From the NCBI RefSeq assembly GCF_938039205.1, contig NZ_CALHVM010000006.1, positions 7,777-71,776 of the forward strand: a stretch of 64,000 bases of DNA. Direction: 5' to 3'. Every line of letters begins with the position of its first letter. Within the stretch, counting starts at the first letter, position 1. The notes beneath the pieces are model-generated. The model saw only the letters and a list, made by a program, of their open reading frames with translations, made no database searches and was not told where the DNA came from. Both the position numbers and the translations under genes were made by a program. This DNA comes from an uncultured Campylobacter sp. Lineage in GTDB: Bacteria > Campylobacterota > Campylobacteria > Campylobacterales > Campylobacteraceae. Positions 26,258-34,670 of the stretch are shown here, one piece after another.

Positions 26258-27196
26258 TTATTTTATTATGCCGGCTTTTTTAAACTCAGCCTCAGCAGCC
26301 GGGTGCAAAGGTGCAGAAAGCCCCTCTACTAGGCTCTCTTTGGTAACCGATGCGAGTGCGGGGTGCAGGCTCTTATACTCGTCGAAGTTATCCAAGATAG
26401 CCTTTACGACCGCGGCCACCGCAGTGTCGCTCATGCCCTTGTCGGTTACTAGTACGGCTTTAACGCCGATACTTTTTACGTCGTGATCCACGCCCTCATA
26501 GGTGCCTTTTGGTATCGTGCCTTTGGCAAAATACGGCATCGCAGCTATCATCTTATCGACCTGCTCGCCCTCGATGTTCACGATGTCGATAGGTAGCGAG
26601 TTTGCCGCGTCGGTGATGTTGGCCGTCGGGTGGCCGACCATGTAGAAGTAGCCGTCGATTTTCTTATCTTTTAGCGCGTGCGGGCATTCGCCAGCAGTTA
26701 AAACGCCGTGATGTTTTAGCTTTTTCTCGTCAAAGCCAAATGCCTTAAACACGCCAAGCGCGGTCATTTCATTGCCGCTGCCAGGGTTACCGACGTTGAT
26801 CGCTTTGCCCTCAAGGTCGTTTATCGAGCCGATGCCGCTTGATTTTGAGACGACGAATGCGAGAAGTTCAGGGTAGATCGAGACGACCGCGCGCAGATTT
26901 TGATCGCCGTTTCCGTCAAATTTGCCTACGCCGTTAAATTTATCATAAACCACGTCACTTTGGACGAAGCCGAAATTTAGCTCTTTTTTTAGCACGTTAT
27001 TTACGTTATAGACTGAGCCGCCGGTTGATTGCACCGAACATTTCATTTGCGGGTCTTTATTTACAAGGCGACATATCGCTCCGCCGACTGGATAATACGT
27101 GCCCGTCATCGCTCCGGTACCGATAGATACGAACTCCTTTGCGCCCAGCGCAGACGCGAAAAGCAACCCGGCTAATGCCAAAGATGTAGTTTTCAT
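26258..27196 (-). CDS. TAXI family TRAP transporter solute-binding protein
   Basis: A periplasmic ligand-binding protein of 312 residues with signal peptide MKTTSLALAGLLFASALGA. The mature N-terminus has the family signature SIGTGAMTGTYYPVGGAICR. Other typical parts are the VQSDVVYDKFNG segment and a LVTDKGMSDTAV segment near the end. It delivers its ligand to the DctQM permease coded downstream. The ATG is behind GAAAGGAAG. The ligand is unknown. Confidence 0.94.
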   Translation of the reverse strand: MKTTSLALAGLLFASALGAKEFVSIGTGAMTGTYYPVGGAICRLVNKDPQMKCSVQSTGGSVYNVNNVLKKELNFGFVQSDVVYDKFNGVGKFDGNGDQNLRAVVSIYPELLAFVVSKSSGIGSINDLEGKAINVGNPGSGNEMTALGVFKAFGFDEKKLKHHGVLTAGECPHALKDKKIDGYFYMVGHPTANITDAANSLPIDIVNIEGEQVDKMIAAMPYFAKGTIPKGTYEGVDHDVKSIGVKAVLVTDKGMSDTAVAAVVKAILDNFDEYKSLHPALASVTKESLVEGLSAPLHPAAEAEFKKAGIIK

Positions 27197-27408
27197 TTAA
27201 CTTCCTTTCAAAGAATTTTTCTGATTTTACTCTCAAAATCCGCATTTTGCGTATAAATCTCACTCTTTTTACGAGCTTTTTGGAAAAATTGCGACTATTT
27301 TACACACTTTAGCCTTAGAAAAATATTTCTTAAGGTAAAATTTATATATTTTTTACAAGCGAAGCGAAAATCGTATTTTTCATGCGACTTAATTTTTAAA
27401 TTTTACCC

Positions 27409-27523
27409 GCCGAGACTTGCGCCTTTAAGACGCTAAATTTGGATTAGTTAAATTTGAGGGTACAGCTTTGATTTCTTTGTATAGAGCTTTAAATTTTAGC
27501 ATTTTCAAGGTGCGGGTCTCGGC
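27409..27523. repeat. Long imperfect palindrome 1
   Basis: GCCGAGACTTGCGCC (27409-27423) can pair with GGTGCGGGTCTCGGC (27509-27523), 15 bp with G-T pairs and an 8-bp perfect base. Inside it GCTAAATTT (27432-27440) faces AAATTTTAGC (27491-27500). The structure would be a hairpin of about 115 nt in RNA. Confidence 0.6.
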
Positions 27524-27526
27524 GAC

Positions 27527-27569
27527 TCAAATTTGAAGCCGAAATTTGTAAATTTGACTTCAAATTTGA
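27527..27569. repeat. 12-bp perfect inverted repeat
   Basis: TCAAATTTGAAG (27527-27538) and CTTCAAATTTGA (27558-27569) are exact reverse complements 19 bases apart. Each arm contains the palindromic word AAATTT. Confidence 0.75.
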
Positions 27570-27593
27570 ATACAAAACGATAAGGCGAAGTAT

Positions 27594-27694
27594 CGTGAGA
27601 TGATTTTGAAAGTTGTGCAGAAAATTTTAATCAAGACTAGGCATGTAGCCTGTCGTAGATTAAAATTTTCAAATCTCTTTCAAAAGTGCTCACG
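27594..27694. repeat. Long imperfect palindrome 2, about 100 nt
   Basis: Four paired blocks lie in mirrored order: CGTGAG/CTCACG (27594-27599, 27689-27694), TTTTGAAAG/CTTTCAAAA (27604-27612, 27677-27685), GAAAATTTTAATC/GATTAAAATTTTC (27620-27632, 27658-27670), and AGGC/GCCT (27639-27642, 27648-27651) around a 5-base loop. It lies 20 bases past the cmoA stop but lacks the U-run of a simple terminator. It could be a structured RNA, a remnant of a small mobile element or a protein-binding site. Confidence 0.7.
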
Positions 27695-27713
27695 AGACGA
27701 GCCGCTAAATTTA

Positions 27714-28418
27714 TTATTTAAACGCGACAAACGTCGCAAAATTCGCCCACCTAAAAATGCATTCTACGTTTTTAAATCCAGCGCTAAGCGCCAAATTTCT
27801 ATTTTCCGCTTCGGTGTATGGTATGAGCACGTTTTCTAGCGCCTCGCGTTTTTGCGCAATCTCGTAGCGAGAGTAGCCCTGCTCGAGCTTGTATTTTTCG
27901 TAAATTTCGATCATATTTTTACTCAGCGTCTTATCCTCAAATATAAGCTTCTCGCTAAAAACAAACACGCCACCGTCATTTAGCGCGCGGTAAATTTTAG
28001 CTACGAAATCCTGACGCTTGGGCGGACGGATAAACTGCAGCGTGTAGTTCATCAAAACGGCGTCGCGGGCGTCAAATTCGCACTCCAAAATGTCCGCTAG
28101 CTCAAGCTCGATCCTAGCGCCGTACGCCTCAATTTTGGCGCGCGCGTTTTGCAGCATCGCAGGCGCGTTATCCACGCCTTTTAGCGCTAGATCGTTTCTC
28201 TTGCGCCAAAGAGCCAGCAGCGTCGAGGCGGTCGAGCAGCCAAGATCTATCGCGCTTGCGCCGTGGGGTAAAATTTGAGCTAAAAAATCGGCGATCAGCT
28301 TTTGCGAAGCCGCATAATACGGCACCGAACGCCCGATCATATCGTCAAACACCGACGCCACGCTCGCGTCAAATTCAAACTGTTTTTTTATCGGTTCTTT
28401 AAAGATTTCGTCTTTCAC
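27714..28418 (-). CDS. cmoA: Carboxy-SAM synthase
   Basis: CmoA converts SAM and prephenate to carboxy-SAM, the donor used by CmoB for cmo5U34 in tRNA. The N-terminal motif FDASVASVFDDMIGRSVPYY is diagnostic, and IDLGCSTASTLLAL is the cofactor loop. I start at the GTG at 28418: it overlaps the ribF stop (GTGA) and has AAAGGAG six bases upstream. The product is then 234 residues, close to the family norm. It is the last gene of the operon that starts at rppH. Confidence 0.93.
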   Translation of the reverse strand: MKDEIFKEPIKKQFEFDASVASVFDDMIGRSVPYYAASQKLIADFLAQILPHGASAIDLGCSTASTLLALWRKRNDLALKGVDNAPAMLQNARAKIEAYGARIELELADILECEFDARDAVLMNYTLQFIRPPKRQDFVAKIYRALNDGGVFVFSEKLIFEDKTLSKNMIEIYEKYKLEQGYSRYEIAQKREALENVLIPYTEAENRNLALSAGFKNVECIFRWANFATFVAFK

Positions 28419-29296
28419 GGCTCGCTCCTTTGAGGTACACCATCGCCAACGACGTAGAGATCGCACACGCCGACGAACTCCATCGCCTGCTTGATGTCGG
28501 TCCCAATTTGCCCTTTTAGCTCCTCTAGACTTTCAAATTTGCGGTTGTCGCGCAGTCGCTTGATAAAGCAAACCGCAACGTCGCGGGCGCCCTCGATATT
28601 TTCGTTTAGCAAGTGCGTCTCGACGCTAAAGCTACCATCCGTACTCACGCGGTTGCCGATAAAGGTAACCGAGCCGTAGGTTTTATAGCCGATGCGAGTC
28701 CTCGTCGCATAGACGCCCTCGCGCGGCAAAAGGTAGCTTTTGATGTCCAAATTTAGCGTCGGTACGAGCTCGCGCGATCCGATACCCTGCCCCTTTATCA
28801 CGCAGCCTTCGATCGAGTATTCGCGGCCTAGCAGGCGGTTTGCCTTGTAGATCTCGCCTTGTTTGATATATTCGCGTATGGCTGAGCTGTGCACGCCCAT
28901 GCCGTCAAAGCAAACCTCGTCTACGACGACCACCTCGCCGTCAAAAATACGCCGCAAATCATGTTTGTCCCACGCCCTGTTTCGCCCGAAACGAAAATCA
29001 AATCCAACGACGATTTTTTGCAGATTTTTAAAATCTCGCTTCAAAAGCGCGATAAACTCATCGCCGCCAAGCCCTTTTATGCTGTCAAAATCATACAAAA
29101 AACACGGGTAGCTCGAGTACTCGGCGCGCTTTAGCTTTGGCGTGATGTTGGCTTTGTTTTTGTCGATCACGACTAGTCCGCCGTACTCGCCCAGCTGCTT
29201 TAAAAGCTGCTTGTGTCCGCGATGCACGCCGTCAAAGTGCCCGATCGCGACGGCAGTGATATTATCTTTTGTTAAAAGCGTAGAAAAATTCGGCAT
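28415..29296 (-). CDS. ribF: Bifunctional riboflavin kinase / FAD synthetase
   Basis: It makes FMN and then FAD from riboflavin. The N-terminal nucleotidyltransferase domain has IGHFDGVHRGHKQLL (residues 18-32) and GFDFRFGRNRAW, and SSAIREYIKQG follows. The C-terminal kinase domain is recognised by GQGIGSRELVPTLNLD (the PTxN motif) and GVYATRTRIG. The product has 293 residues. The start overlaps tlyA by 35 bases. Confidence 0.95.
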   Translation of the reverse strand: MPNFSTLLTKDNITAVAIGHFDGVHRGHKQLLKQLGEYGGLVVIDKNKANITPKLKRAEYSSYPCFLYDFDSIKGLGGDEFIALLKRDFKNLQKIVVGFDFRFGRNRAWDKHDLRRIFDGEVVVVDEVCFDGMGVHSSAIREYIKQGEIYKANRLLGREYSIEGCVIKGQGIGSRELVPTLNLDIKSYLLPREGVYATRTRIGYKTYGSVTFIGNRVSTDGSFSVETHLLNENIEGARDVAVCFIKRLRDNRKFESLEELKGQIGTDIKQAMEFVGVCDLYVVGDGVPQRSEP

Positions 29297-30413
29297 TTCC
29301 TTCCTTTCCTTTTACCTCGCATTCGAGCATTTGGCGCATTATCCAGCCCAAATTTGCCGCCGCAAGCTCAAATTTAGCCCTCGCCTCGCGCACGGCCTTT
29401 GCGTCCGTCACGACGCCTTTTTTATTTCGCTTGGCGCTCCTGCCGACCTCAAACTGCGGCTTAAAAAGCAGGATAATATCGCAGTTTTTGCCTGCTAGCG
29501 CGTCGATGGAGGGCAAAATTTCTTTAAGTGAGATAAAGCTCACGTCGCAGGTGATGAGATCAAATTTGTGTGCGACGTTTTTGGCGGCGTGGGAGTCAAA
29601 TTTGGCGTTTTGGTTTTTTGCTGCGGAATCTACGTCAGTCAAATTTGACTCGTCCGTCCTGGCTCCAGCCTGCGTTAAATTTGACGGCGCAAAAGCCGGT
29701 TCGCATGGCTCGCTTAAAAATCCGTCTTGCTCGGCAAAATTTAATTTGCCGGGATTAAAATTTGGCTCGATTTGGTTTTTTAAATTTTGCCCCACACCAT
29801 CAAATTTGCCGTCCGAGAGCGAGCTTTGAAACCCAGCCGCAAACTCGCGCACGTCGGTATTCTCAGCCACTTTCACGCGCGCATCAGTTCGCAGGCTTTT
29901 ATCCAGCTGCGAGCTGCCCACATCTAGCGCAGTAATGCTTTTGGCGCCGTTTTGAAGTAAAATTTGCACGAAACCGCCCGTGCTTGAGCCCACATCTAGG
30001 GCATTTTTGCCTTTGACTTCTAGCGGACAAGCCGCCAAAAAGCTTTTTAGCTTTAGCGCGCCGCGTCCAACGTAGATTTCGCCGACGAGCTCTATTTTTG
30101 CGCCGTTTGGGTTTAAATTTCGCTCGCCGTTACAGGCCTTTTTACACGCGGTTTCGACAGCGTCCGTCAAATTTGCCTCGCGTAAATTTTTAGTTTCCGC
30201 TTCCGCACTATTTTTGCCGGCTTTCAAATTTACACCCGTAGCCTCGTCTAAATTTAGCGCGTCCGTGCCGTCAAATTTATCAAATTCGCCCACCTCAAAG
30301 CTAGGCTTAGAGCAAATTTTTCCGTTTAGCAAAATCTTGCCGCTTTTTATAAGTTCAGCGGCTTTGTTTCGGCTGATATTTAGGCGGTTTGCGACAAATA
30401 GATCAAATCTCAA
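29262..30413 (-). CDS. tlyA: TlyA-type rRNA 2'-O-methyltransferase with two low-complexity inserts
   Basis: TlyA methylates 2'-O of cytidines in ribosomal RNA; loss affects capreomycin sensitivity, and in Campylobacter also motility and biofilm. The N-terminal S4 RNA-binding domain (1-45) and the methyltransferase motifs YVGRGALKLKSFL (114-126), LDVGSSTGGFVQILL (139-153) and DLITCDVSFISL (285-296) are all intact. The gene codes 383 residues, while the family norm is about 250. The excess is two inserts, about residues 45-108 and 195-283, rich in Asn, Lys, Phe, Asp, Ala and built from AAATTT-containing words. They fall between conserved motifs, so activity may be kept. Confidence 0.9.
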   Translation of the reverse strand: MRFDLFVANRLNISRNKAAELIKSGKILLNGKICSKPSFEVGEFDKFDGTDALNLDEATGVNLKAGKNSAEAETKNLREANLTDAVETACKKACNGERNLNPNGAKIELVGEIYVGRGALKLKSFLAACPLEVKGKNALDVGSSTGGFVQILLQNGAKSITALDVGSSQLDKSLRTDARVKVAENTDVREFAAGFQSSLSDGKFDGVGQNLKNQIEPNFNPGKLNFAEQDGFLSEPCEPAFAPSNLTQAGARTDESNLTDVDSAAKNQNAKFDSHAAKNVAHKFDLITCDVSFISLKEILPSIDALAGKNCDIILLFKPQFEVGRSAKRNKKGVVTDAKAVREARAKFELAAANLGWIMRQMLECEVKGKEGNAEFFYAFNKR

Positions 30414-32346
30414 TCATCCGCCTTAGCTCGTCCTCGGTTATCGTAGCGACGCCTAGCTCGCGCGCTTTATCCAGCTTGCTACCCGCCTCCTCGCCGTAAA
30501 GTACGAAGTCCGTTTTCTTGCTCACCGAGCCGCTTACTTTTGCGCCGTTTGCTTCCAAAATAGCCTTAAATTCATCCCTGCTCTTGCTAAGCGTGCCCGT
30601 TATCACAAACGTTTTGCCGCTTATCGCGCTTTGCTTTGTCTCAAAACTCTGCGCTTGCGGGCTTACGAAACGCAAAATTTCGTCCAAATTTTGCCTATTT
30701 ACCTGCATAAACTCCGCGTAACTCTCCGCCATTGCCTCGCCGAAGCCTTCGATCGCGGCCACCTCGCCAAAGCTTAGCTCGCGCCAGTTTTGCGGATAAA
30801 TTTGAGCTATCTTTTTAGCCGCTACTTCACCGATGTGCTCGATACCCAGGCTCGCTATAAAGCTATGCAGTGCGGGTGTACGGCTAGCCTCGATGGCACC
30901 GAGTAAATTTGCGATCTTTTTATCCTTAAAGCCTTCTAACCGCGCCAAATCCTGCGCCGTAAGCTCGTAAATGTCGGCGATTTTGGCGACCAAGCCCGCT
31001 TCAAAAAGCTGATTTACGATCGCATCGCCAAGTCCGTCGATATTTAGACACTTTTTGCTCGCAAAATGTATGAGCGAATTTATCACGCGAGCCTTACACT
31101 CGAGGTTTTGACACTTGACGAAAACGCCCTCGTCTAGCAGCATCGACCCGCATACCGGGCACTCGCGCGGCCTCTCTATCGGGGTTTGCGAGCCGTCTCT
31201 GCGCTGTTTAAAGACTCCCGTGATCTTTGGTATCACGTCGCCCGAGCGGATAATGCTGATAAAATCATTCTTTTGCACGCCTAGGCGCTCGATCTCGTCG
31301 AAGTTATGCAGCGTGGCGGACTTTACTATCGCGCCGTCGATATTTACGGGCTCTAGCACGCCCACAGGAGTCACGACGCCGCTGCGTCCGACCTGAAACG
31401 CCACGTCAAGCAGCCGCGTGGTCTTTTCGATCGCAGGAAATTTATACGCAACCATAAATTTAGGAAATTTCTCCGTGTAGCCAAGCTCCTCGCTAGCCGC
31501 GATACTCTGCACTCGCACCACGAGGCCGTCCATCATAAAGGGCTTGCTATCTCGCTGCGCTACGAGCTCTTTATACGCCTCCTCGATCTGCTCGGCGGTG
31601 CGACAAATTTTGAAAAACTCCTCGCGCTCAAAGCCCTGCGAATAGATAAAATCCATCATCTGCGAGTAGGTTTCTAGGCCCAAATTTTGCTCGCCGTAGC
31701 CCCATGGCTTAAACCTCAGCCTGCGCGAGGCCGTCACAGCGCTATCTAGCTGGCGCAGGCTGCCGGCGGCTGCATTTCTAGGATTTGATAGCTGCGGCTC
31801 GCCCCTTTGTGCGCGGGCGAAATTTATCTCGTCAAAGTCGTTTTTAGCGATCACGACCTCGCCGCGGATCTCGATCCTACCGTTATAGGCGATTTGCAGC
31901 GGGATGTTTTTGATGACTTTTGCGTTACTCGTGACGTCCTCGCCCGTTATGCCGTCGCCGCGCGTGATAGCTCGCACGAGAGCGCCGTTTTCATAGAGCA
32001 AATTTAAGCTCGCTCCGTCAAATTTAGGCTGAAGCGCAAACTCCAGCCTCTCCTTGTCGCCGCGCTTTAGCCACGCCAGCAGCTCCTCAAAACTAAAAAT
32101 ATCCTCCATCGACCACATGCGCGCGCCGTGGCGAGCTTTTACAAAGCCCTCGCTAACCTCGCCGCCAACGCGCTTCGTCGGGCTAAACATCGAGATCTCG
32201 CCGGGATTTACTCTCTCAAATTCTAGCACTTTATGATAAAGCTCGTCATACTCCTCGTCGGTGGCTATGGGCGCGTCGTCGGTGTAGTAGGCCTTCGCCC
32301 ACGCGTTTAGCGTATCTACGGCCTCTAAATACTCTTTTTTATCCAT
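30403..32346 (-). CDS. ligA: NAD-dependent DNA ligase
   Basis: It seals nicks in replication and repair. Domains in order are: Ia (NMN binding, DEEYDELYHKV), the adenylation domain with catalytic Lys108 in PKFDG, the OB fold, a four-cysteine zinc finger (CPVCGSMLLDEGVFVKCQNLEC), helix-hairpin-helix repeats and a C-terminal BRCT domain. The length of 647 residues is normal. It is co-transcribed with folP upstream (24 bases apart) and overlaps tlyA by 11 bases. Confidence 0.97.
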   Translation of the reverse strand: MDKKEYLEAVDTLNAWAKAYYTDDAPIATDEEYDELYHKVLEFERVNPGEISMFSPTKRVGGEVSEGFVKARHGARMWSMEDIFSFEELLAWLKRGDKERLEFALQPKFDGASLNLLYENGALVRAITRGDGITGEDVTSNAKVIKNIPLQIAYNGRIEIRGEVVIAKNDFDEINFARAQRGEPQLSNPRNAAAGSLRQLDSAVTASRRLRFKPWGYGEQNLGLETYSQMMDFIYSQGFEREEFFKICRTAEQIEEAYKELVAQRDSKPFMMDGLVVRVQSIAASEELGYTEKFPKFMVAYKFPAIEKTTRLLDVAFQVGRSGVVTPVGVLEPVNIDGAIVKSATLHNFDEIERLGVQKNDFISIIRSGDVIPKITGVFKQRRDGSQTPIERPRECPVCGSMLLDEGVFVKCQNLECKARVINSLIHFASKKCLNIDGLGDAIVNQLFEAGLVAKIADIYELTAQDLARLEGFKDKKIANLLGAIEASRTPALHSFIASLGIEHIGEVAAKKIAQIYPQNWRELSFGEVAAIEGFGEAMAESYAEFMQVNRQNLDEILRFVSPQAQSFETKQSAISGKTFVITGTLSKSRDEFKAILEANGAKVSGSVSKKTDFVLYGEEAGSKLDKARELGVATITEDELRRMIEI

Positions 32347-32370
32347 TTTTCCTCGTTAAATTTGCTTTGC

Positions 32371-33507
32371 TTACCACGCCGCGAGCTTTCTCATCGCGTT
32401 TTCCAGCCTAAACATCTGCGCGTGCTCGGCCACGTCGTGCGTGCGGATGATCTGAGCGCCGTTTTTAAAGGCCTCCAGATGCAGATAAAGGCTACCGGGC
32501 AAACGGTCTTTGATCTCGCTGGGGCTATAAAAATTTATGACAGATTTGCGGCTAGCGCCAGCTAAAAGCGGTAGTCCAAAGCGCAAAAAATGCTCCAAAT
32601 TTTTTATCAAAATCATATTTTGCTCCGCCGTCTTGCCAAAGCCGATACCCACGTCCAGCACGATATCGCGGCATCCAAGCTCATTCGCGGCAGCGATCTT
32701 AGCCTCGAAAAACGCGTCTATCTCGCCGAGCAAATCATCGTAATGCGGATTATCCTGCATATTTTCGGGGCTGTTTTGCATGTGCATGAGGCAGTAGGTA
32801 GCGCAGTAGCGCGCCGCTAGAGCGCAGAGGCTAACGTCGCCCGTGATGTCGTTTATCATTTTAAAGCCGTGATTTAGCGCGTACTCTAGGCAATACGGAT
32901 CAAAGCTATCTAGGCTAAATATCGCCTTTTCGTACAAATTTAGGCGGTAAATTTCGGCGAGTATCTTTTCAAGCCTGGCAAACTCAATCTCGCGTCCGAC
33001 GTATTTGCTGCCTGGCCGCGAGCTGACCGCGCCCACGTCGATATACTCGGCACCCTGCTCGATCATCGCTTCGATTCTCTCGATGCCGCTTTTTTCGTTC
33101 ACGCGGCTTGCGGCGTTAAAGCTATCTTCATTTACGTTTACTACGCCCATTATCTGTGCGCGCTGCGGTTTTTTAAACGGAGATTTTAAAAATTTAGTCA
33201 AATTTTTTAGACCGAAATCCTGTGCGGACTCTTTTTTGGCAAGCGCCTGCACCTGCGCATCGGTCGCCATCAAAAGTGCGGCCGAATTTGCGCCGTTTAA
33301 AATCACGTCGCGGTTAGTGACGAGCTCCGCACCCACGCTTAATGCGTCTTGTTTTAGGATATTTGCGGCAGGCGAGCGCAAATCTTTAATCAAAAAAAAG
33401 TTGATCGCCGACTTTTTTTTCATCAAATTTCGCCCCTCGTCGCTAGGACGGATAATCTCGCAGATCTCGTTGAAACCCGTTTGCGGATTGATTTTAAAAA
33501 TTTTCAT
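32371..33507 (-). CDS. folP: Dihydropteroate synthase
   Basis: It joins p-aminobenzoate and the pterin pyrophosphate in folate synthesis and is the sulfonamide target. The core begins IMGVVNVNEDSFNAASRV (variant of the GxxNVTPDSFSDGG motif), with EYIDVGAVSSRPGS, MINDITG and DVGIGFGKTAEQN following. The product is 378 residues because of an N-terminal extension of about 130 residues, as in other Campylobacter FolP. It overlaps holB by 4 bases. Confidence 0.93.
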   Translation of the reverse strand: MKIFKINPQTGFNEICEIIRPSDEGRNLMKKKSAINFFLIKDLRSPAANILKQDALSVGAELVTNRDVILNGANSAALLMATDAQVQALAKKESAQDFGLKNLTKFLKSPFKKPQRAQIMGVVNVNEDSFNAASRVNEKSGIERIEAMIEQGAEYIDVGAVSSRPGSKYVGREIEFARLEKILAEIYRLNLYEKAIFSLDSFDPYCLEYALNHGFKMINDITGDVSLCALAARYCATYCLMHMQNSPENMQDNPHYDDLLGEIDAFFEAKIAAANELGCRDIVLDVGIGFGKTAEQNMILIKNLEHFLRFGLPLLAGASRKSVINFYSPSEIKDRLPGSLYLHLEAFKNGAQIIRTHDVAEHAQMFRLENAMRKLAAW

Positions 33508-34124
33508 CTAAGCCCTTTTTCGTAAATCATAAGAAGTATCGGCGTAAGAAGCGCGTGAGTTTTAGTGTTTAGCTCGGCTAGGCGCACGGCTTTGAAAAAA
33601 TACTCAAGCTCATCGGCGCTAAATTTAACCCCCTGCGCCGTAGCCTCCAGAGCTATGGCTGCGATTAGCTCTTTTAGATCGTTTTTGCCGAGCTTTTCGG
33701 AGCGCTCGAGAGCTGATTTTTCATCGATAAACGCGCAAATTTCTTTTAGCTCGAGGCGTTTGTAATCTAGCCCCGTTTTTTCGCGCTGCTTTTTTTCGAG
33801 TCTGTTTTCGGTAACCAGACGCGAACGAACGGTCGGCAGGAGCATATTTTTAGACTCGCAGGCTATGATAAAAAATATATTTTTAGGCGGCTCTTCTATG
33901 ATTTTTAGTAGAGAGTTTTGAGCCTCGACGCGGAAATTTTTAGCGCCTAATACTAGCAGCTTAGGCTCGCTCTCGGCGATGTAGGCCTCGGCGGCAACCT
34001 CTTTTGCATTTTCTAGCAAAAAATCATCCGAGAAAAAAAATCTAACCGAATTTATGCCGTAAAGCCCTAAAATTTCCTCTTTTAAGGCTTCAAAATCGCT
34101 CGTGATTACGATTTTGCTTCGCAT
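33504..34124 (-). CDS. holB: DNA polymerase III delta' subunit
   Basis: Part of the clamp loader. The short 206-residue protein has AQNSLLKIIEEPPKNIFFIIAC, the delta' signature, with RSRL (arginine finger region) following. It has no P-loop and no zinc site, as is common in Campylobacterota. It sits between hobA and folP in an order also known from C. jejuni. The partner delta gene holA is at 54.5 kb. Confidence 0.88.
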   Translation of the reverse strand: MRSKIVITSDFEALKEEILGLYGINSVRFFFSDDFLLENAKEVAAEAYIAESEPKLLVLGAKNFRVEAQNSLLKIIEEPPKNIFFIIACESKNMLLPTVRSRLVTENRLEKKQREKTGLDYKRLELKEICAFIDEKSALERSEKLGKNDLKELIAAIALEATAQGVKFSADELEYFFKAVRLAELNTKTHALLTPILLMIYEKGLR

Positions 34125-34127
34125 AGA

Positions 34128-34670
34128 TTAAAGCGTTACTTTCGCAAATAAAGCAGCGTCTATGCTCTTATCAAAGAGCCTAAACAGCGACAAAAGCTTG
34201 ATATCTAGCGCGCCGTCGGAGGAGCTTAGATAAAAGCTATTTTGCGCCTGCTCGTCAAAAAGCCACATGTAGCTATCGTCCTTGCCTTTGGCTATCTGCG
34301 AGCTTTTATCCGCGCTTTTGCCGACGTAAAAAAACACGTAACCGTTTGGAAAAGCAAGGCTAAGCATGTCTAAAAGCAGCGAGACTTCCTCTTTTGAACC
34401 GATATTTTCAAAAGATGGATAAAGCGCCTTTAGCGAGAAAAAGGGTAGTACAGGGCGGGCGTTTGTCGGCTTGTTTATATTTTTTAAAAAATACTCTTCA
34501 AACCAGCCGCGCTCACTATCTGTGATCAGGATAAACGCGCGCCCTTCGAGTAAAAATTTAAGCTTCGAGGCGAGCAGAGGCGTCCACTCGGTGCGCCTCT
34601 CCTCCATCCAACTCATCAGCGAACCCTCCTCGCGGATCGCCTCGAGCGTCCATTTTATAAAATCGCTCAT
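34128..34670 (-). CDS. hobA: DnaA-binding replication initiation factor HobA
   Basis: HobA is a Campylobacterota-specific protein that forms tetramers and bridges DnaA molecules through their domain I at oriC, a counterpart of DiaA. The 180-residue product shares with H. pylori HobA the N-terminal pattern DFIKWTLEAIREEG, the LITDSERGWFEEYFLKNIN region, a WLFDE motif and the C-terminal KVTL. Its start overlaps the lysC stop (ATGA). Confidence 0.9.
   Translation of the reverse strand: MSDFIKWTLEAIREEGSLMSWMEERRTEWTPLLASKLKFLLEGRAFILITDSERGWFEEYFLKNINKPTNARPVLPFFSLKALYPSFENIGSKEEVSLLLDMLSLAFPNGYVFFYVGKSADKSSQIAKGKDDSYMWLFDEQAQNSFYLSSSDGALDIKLLSLFRLFDKSIDAALFAKVTL

Larger units (their letters stand above)
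27197..27713. other. 517-base non-coding gap with large inverted repeats
   Basis: This gap separates the cmoA 3' end from the TAXI binding-protein start. I find no convincing gene. It holds three inverted repeats in a row (27409-27523, 27527-27569, 27594-27694) plus an A/T-rich stretch at 27297-27400 that should contain the promoter of the binding-protein gene (TAAAAT/TATATA-like boxes). The density of paired elements is unusual for the window. Confidence 0.6.

Noticed and set aside
27600..27839. A 79-codon plus-strand frame at the cmoA 3' end
   Set aside because: It runs through the palindrome and antisense to cmoA and has no family features.
27197..30420. Dense AAATTTGA units considered as a CRISPR-like or tandem repeat array
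   Set aside because: Spacing is irregular, units are very short and they occur all over the window, so this is a word bias, not an array.
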